Position numbers and translations under genes: made by a program. The notes under the pieces are model-generated. The model was not told the origin of the DNA, searched no databases, and saw nothing but the letters and a program-made list of their open reading frames with translations. From Thermoplasmatales archaeon (lineage in GTDB: Archaea; Thermoplasmatota; Thermoplasmata; Thermoplasmatales; Thermoplasmataceae): 34,505 nt of DNA. Below are positions 32,102-34,505 of the stretch, one piece after another (position 1 is the first letter of the stretch; each line of letters starts with the position of its first letter). The DNA is taken from contig JACWAH010000003.1 of the NCBI GenBank assembly GCA_014874365.1, positions 1 through 34,505 of the forward strand. The letters run 5' to 3'.

Positions 32102-32118
32102 TGTTTTAAGGGAATACA
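32078..32118 (+). repeat. 41-bp island repeat, copy 8
   Basis: Right-most copy, 51 bp before the OLD-type gene. Consensus sequence; 40 of 41 bases equal copy 6. It supplies the stop codon of the zinc-ribbon frame (M-D-R-S-G-F-D-stop). Confidence 0.95.
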
Positions 32119-32168
32119 ATCATTAAGGATAATTCTTAATATTTTAAGTAATCCATCTTAGTGGTACT

Positions 32169-33662
32169 ATGGCACTCGTCAGTAGTATAAGTATTGAAAA
32201 TTTCAGGTCCGTCAAAAGCTTGGATATGAAATTTCATCGTCTTAATGCTTTAATTGGCCCGAATAATGCTGGAAAATCAAATGTTATGCGAGCCTTGGAA
32301 ATAGTTCTAGGAGAGTCTTGGCCATCAAATCGTATTATAAATGATAACGATTATCTCGATAGAGACAGAGCAAATAGAATAAAAATTCAGGTGAGGTTTG
32401 TAACCCCATTTTCTGGGCCTAGGAACTCTGGACAAATCTTTGGATTTAGATTTGAATGTCAGGACGATGACTCCTCTTTTGTTGCGTTGGATTCCGCAGG
32501 AAACCCATTGAAATACCCTGGAAGCAGCACAATTGTCAAAGTTTCTCAGGAGATGAGAGATGAAGTTCCATTGATTTTTGTTGACATAGATAGGCAATCC
32601 TCACAACAAGTCAGAGCGACCCAATGGACTTTGTATGGTAAAATTCTCAAGTTTCTTGGGAGTAGGATACCAGAAGACAAGAAGGAACAGTTCTTGAAGA
32701 CTGTGATAAATGCGTTCAATTCCGAAATATTCAACACATCACCAGGTTCTGATCTCAAATACCTCGAAGAACAGCTAGAGAACTCCATAAAGGACTACAC
32801 TGGATTTGACCTAACATTGGAACTGTCTACTTTAGATCCTGTTGAAGCAATAAAGAATGTCAGGCCATACTTCAGAGAAGGGATCAACCCCAGGAGGTAC
32901 GATCCGGAAGAGATGGGAGCAGGGACACAGAGTGCATTATCTGTGTCAATAGCCAAGGCGTATAGTGAGATTGTTCGAAAAAGCGTTATATTGGCCATAG
33001 AAGAGCCTGAATTACATTTTCATCCTCAAGCATGTAAGAACTTTTATAACAATTTGATGCAGCTTTCTGAAAATGGTCTCCAAATCATATATACCACGCA
33101 TTCGCCATATTTCGTTGATATCTCAAAGTTCGAGAGTCTTCATTTGATTAGGAAAAGAAATTCTTCAACAACAATTGAGTCTGCACTGACTCTGTTGAAT
33201 TCGGGCATTCAACAAAATCGAATTGTCGCCAAATTTAACGAGGGTGTGAACCAGTCTCTTTTCGCTGATCGTGTTGTACTGGTCGAGGGGCCAGATGATG
33301 AAATCGCATGCAGAGCGATGCTTGAGAGAGTAAGTTTTGATATTTACAAGAACAATGTTTCCGTGGTGTCTTGCGGGGGGTTGCAAAATATACCTTCTAT
33401 AGCCAGGATACTACAGGTTTTGAAAATAGACACATATGCATTTGTCGATGAAGACCCAGGAAATTCCAAGACGGCGACTATTGTGGCAGGTATTAAGAGC
33501 ATATTGGGTAGTGATTCGGTGTTTATTCAAGCTCCCGATCTGGAAGGCCTCTTTCAAAAACAAGGCAAATTTAACCAAGCCTCCGCTTTAGCTTTCTTTA
33601 ACAGTTTTCAGGGTAATCCACCTAAAATATATTCTGACCTAAAATCGAAATTGACCACCTGA
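32169..33662 (+). CDS. OLD-family ATPase/TOPRIM nuclease
   Basis: 497 residues. ABC-type ATPase: Walker A GPNNAGKSN (30-38), signature-like MGAGTQSALSVSIA (249-262), Walker B ILAIEEPELHFHPQ (274-287), H-loop TTHSPYF (309-315). A TOPRIM domain follows: LVEGPDDE (371-378, Glu373 metal ligand) and FVDEDP (425-430). Overcoming-lysogenization-defect nucleases of this type act in phage and plasmid defence. No UvrD-like helicase gene follows, so it is a class 1 OLD rather than Gabija GajA. It ends soon after the TOPRIM core (KIYSDLKSKLTT) and is shorter than typical OLD proteins, so the C-terminus may be trimmed. Confidence 0.9.
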   Translation: MALVSSISIENFRSVKSLDMKFHRLNALIGPNNAGKSNVMRALEIVLGESWPSNRIINDNDYLDRDRANRIKIQVRFVTPFSGPRNSGQIFGFRFECQDDDSSFVALDSAGNPLKYPGSSTIVKVSQEMRDEVPLIFVDIDRQSSQQVRATQWTLYGKILKFLGSRIPEDKKEQFLKTVINAFNSEIFNTSPGSDLKYLEEQLENSIKDYTGFDLTLELSTLDPVEAIKNVRPYFREGINPRRYDPEEMGAGTQSALSVSIAKAYSEIVRKSVILAIEEPELHFHPQACKNFYNNLMQLSENGLQIIYTTHSPYFVDISKFESLHLIRKRNSSTTIESALTLLNSGIQQNRIVAKFNEGVNQSLFADRVVLVEGPDDEIACRAMLERVSFDIYKNNVSVVSCGGLQNIPSIARILQVLKIDTYAFVDEDPGNSKTATIVAGIKSILGSDSVFIQAPDLEGLFQKQGKFNQASALAFFNSFQGNPPKIYSDLKSKLTT

Positions 33663-33771
33663 GAATAGAATGCGTTTAGCCTACCTTTTCCAAAAGCTAT
33701 AGTCGCAGTGCCGTGCAGTTTTTCTCCCTTGATTGAGAAGTGACACCGTACGCGAACCCCTCATATTATCC

Positions 33772-34198
33772 CGCACCTAGCGCAACGAGATTGTGCGGTC
33801 AAATATTCCCCTCCCCCTGTTCCCCTCAGATTGCGCTCCGCAGGAGTGAATAATGTGCCCGAAGCGAGCCGGAAGTCTTGCGCAGCAAGACCGAGTGGTG
33901 TAAGCGTTAGCGGTGGGTGGTGTGGAACACCAAGCGAAGCGTAGGTGTGTAGCACCACACATACACCACGAGCGGCGAGCACAGGACACCACCCTGAATG
34001 AGCATGTCGAATGAAGGGCTCTTCGAAGAAGAGTGCGAGACGTAAATCAAAAGAGGGGTTAGGGGTGAATTTTGATTGGAGGCGAAGCATGGCGTCCTGT
34101 GCTCGGCGTGCAGGCGAGCGAAGGGCACATAGTAACTGGCGAAGGCTCAAAGAGGGGTGGCCTTCAGGTCGGGGTGAATTTGAGCCGAAGCCTACCAA
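33772..34198. other. GC-rich hairpin-dense element, candidate structured RNA
   Basis: No convincing gene. The stretch is clearly richer in G+C than its flanks and packed with inverted repeats: GTCTTGC/GCAAGAC (33876-33892), TGGTGT/ACACCA (33919-33933), CTCTTC/GAAGAG (34019-34033), a 19-bp stem with two mismatches pairing CGGCGAGCACAGGACACCA (33973-33991) with 34090-34108, and two hairpins with AATCAAAA/TTTTGATT (34045-34077) and GGCTCAAA/TTTGAGCC (34144-34186). The last two have unrelated stems but the same loop edges GAGGGGT and GGGGTGAA. Open frames on both strands here overlap each other and look like by-products of the composition. Could be a non-coding RNA or a palindromic mobile element. 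Confidence 0.5.
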
Positions 34199-34234
34199 AA
34201 GGTATTAAAATCTAAAAGTATATGAGTATGCATA

Positions 34235-34408
34235 ATGACTACAGCTAAATCCAGACTTGTAAGCATACCCAAATCCGATCTTGATAGCCTTGAGGCTACC
34301 ATCGAAACTCTTGAAAATGAGTATGTCATGGATCAGCTGGAAAGAAGTGAGCAGGACATACTAAAGGGTAAAGTAAGGAATGTAAGAGAGTTTCTCAAGG
34401 AACTCTAA
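34235..34408 (+). CDS. RelB-like antitoxin (57 residues)
   Basis: A short gene: MTTAKSRLVSIPKSDLDSLEAT then TLENEYVMDQLERSEQDILKGK and VREFLKEL. The pattern VSIxKxxxDSLxxTIETLxxxxxMxQLxxSxxDIxxGK is that of RelB/Phd-type antitoxins. A/T-rich TATTAAAATC and AAGTATATGAG upstream can serve as promoter. Its last four bases overlap the end of a RelE-like gene on the opposite strand. Confidence 0.7.
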   Translation: MTTAKSRLVSIPKSDLDSLEATIETLENEYVMDQLERSEQDILKGKVRNVREFLKEL

Positions 34409-34505
34409 TAGTATTTTTGGGCATCATCCTTGTGTAGGATCGCTCGGAGCGTTACCTTCTTCTCGTCTTCATTAATTTCATACCATACTCTGAATGGGCC
34501 AAATC
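34405..34505 (-). CDS. RelE-like toxin, partial (N-terminus outside window)
   Basis: The last 32 codons are visible: FGPFRVWYEINEDEKKVTLR then AILHKDDAQKYY and stop. FRVWYEINEDEKKV-x-L-x-x-I-x-HKDDA is the C-terminal core of RelE/ParE-superfamily toxins, which cut mRNA on the ribosome or block gyrase. It converges on the RelB-like gene and overlaps it by 4 bp, whereas relBE genes are normally on one strand. Confidence 0.7.
   Translation of the reverse strand, partial: FGPFRVWYEINEDEKKVTLRAILHKDDAQKYY

Noticed and set aside
24120-32118. CRISPR array
   Set aside because: Repeats are 41 bp and of CRISPR-like length, but the spacing is 0.4-2 kb and the intervals contain genes; no cas genes.
32169-33662. 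Gabija GajA
   Set aside because: The required UvrD-like helicase gene (gajB) does not follow; the next 500 bp are gene-free.
33761-34208. Overlapping open frames on both strands of the GC-rich stretch
   Set aside because: Several frames are open at once, the products are Arg/Pro/Ser-rich low-complexity strings and no ribosome site is seen; composition and inverted repeats explain them.

Overview
The window is archaeal and most likely comes from an acidophilic member of the Thermoplasmatales; that placement is inference from gene content and protein character, not from a search. Supporting it are an isopentenyl phosphate kinase next to a type 2 isopentenyl-diphosphate isomerase (archaeal mevalonate route), an XPB helicase overlapping a Bax1 nuclease, a ZPR1 zinc-finger protein, A/T-rich TATA-like promoters lying about 25 bp from start codons (leaderless style), GGTGATC-type ribosome sites, and many VapBC pairs.

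Layout. 1-2.9 kb: one TPR/membrane protein inside a graveyard of decayed insertion sequences (IS630-type transposase pseudogene, another transposase scrap, two related decayed element ends). 3.0-12.0 kb: ordinary chromosomal genes: M61 peptidase; divergent XPB-Bax1 repair pair; a tightly overlapping minus-strand operon (small membrane protein, IPK, IDI-2, ZPR1); a ChrB-type domain protein; an M24 Xaa-Pro peptidase. 12.5-13.7 kb: a CtaA/COX15-like four-helix protein and the decayed N-terminal part of an alpha/beta hydrolase. 13.7-20.4 kb: a six-gene operon for a membrane-bound complex built like hydrogenase-4/energy-converting hydrogenase, but its large subunit lacks all four nickel-ligand cysteines and its ferredoxin and small subunits are one fused protein, so it is best called an energy-converting hydrogenase-related (Ehr-like) complex. 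20.4-24.1 kb: cyclophilin, the complementary C-terminal hydrolase fragment, a 31-residue C2H2 zinc-finger protein, an OsmC protein, two DUF1801-type genes (the second frameshifted) and an arginase-family enzyme with an unusual metal-site Cys.

24.1-34.5 kb is an accessory island. Eight copies of a 41-bp repeat, all in the same orientation and without a single internal indel, divide 24.1-32.1 kb into self-contained modules: AbiE-like regulator/nucleotidyltransferase, Fic plus TPR protein, VapBC, VapBC, PIN plus Panacea/YwgA-like protein, VapBC, a decayed zinc-ribbon gene. An OLD-family ATPase/TOPRIM nuclease follows the last copy. Genes inside the modules point either way while the repeats never flip. 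This looks like a cassette array built by site-specific integration or by accretion at an attachment site, and it is the main candidate for an undescribed system. Each repeat also carries an in-frame start codon, six sense codons and a stop. Beyond the nuclease lies a roughly 420-bp GC-rich stretch full of hairpins, two of which have different stems but the same loop sequence, then a RelB-like antitoxin gene convergent with, and overlapping, a RelE-like toxin that runs off the window.
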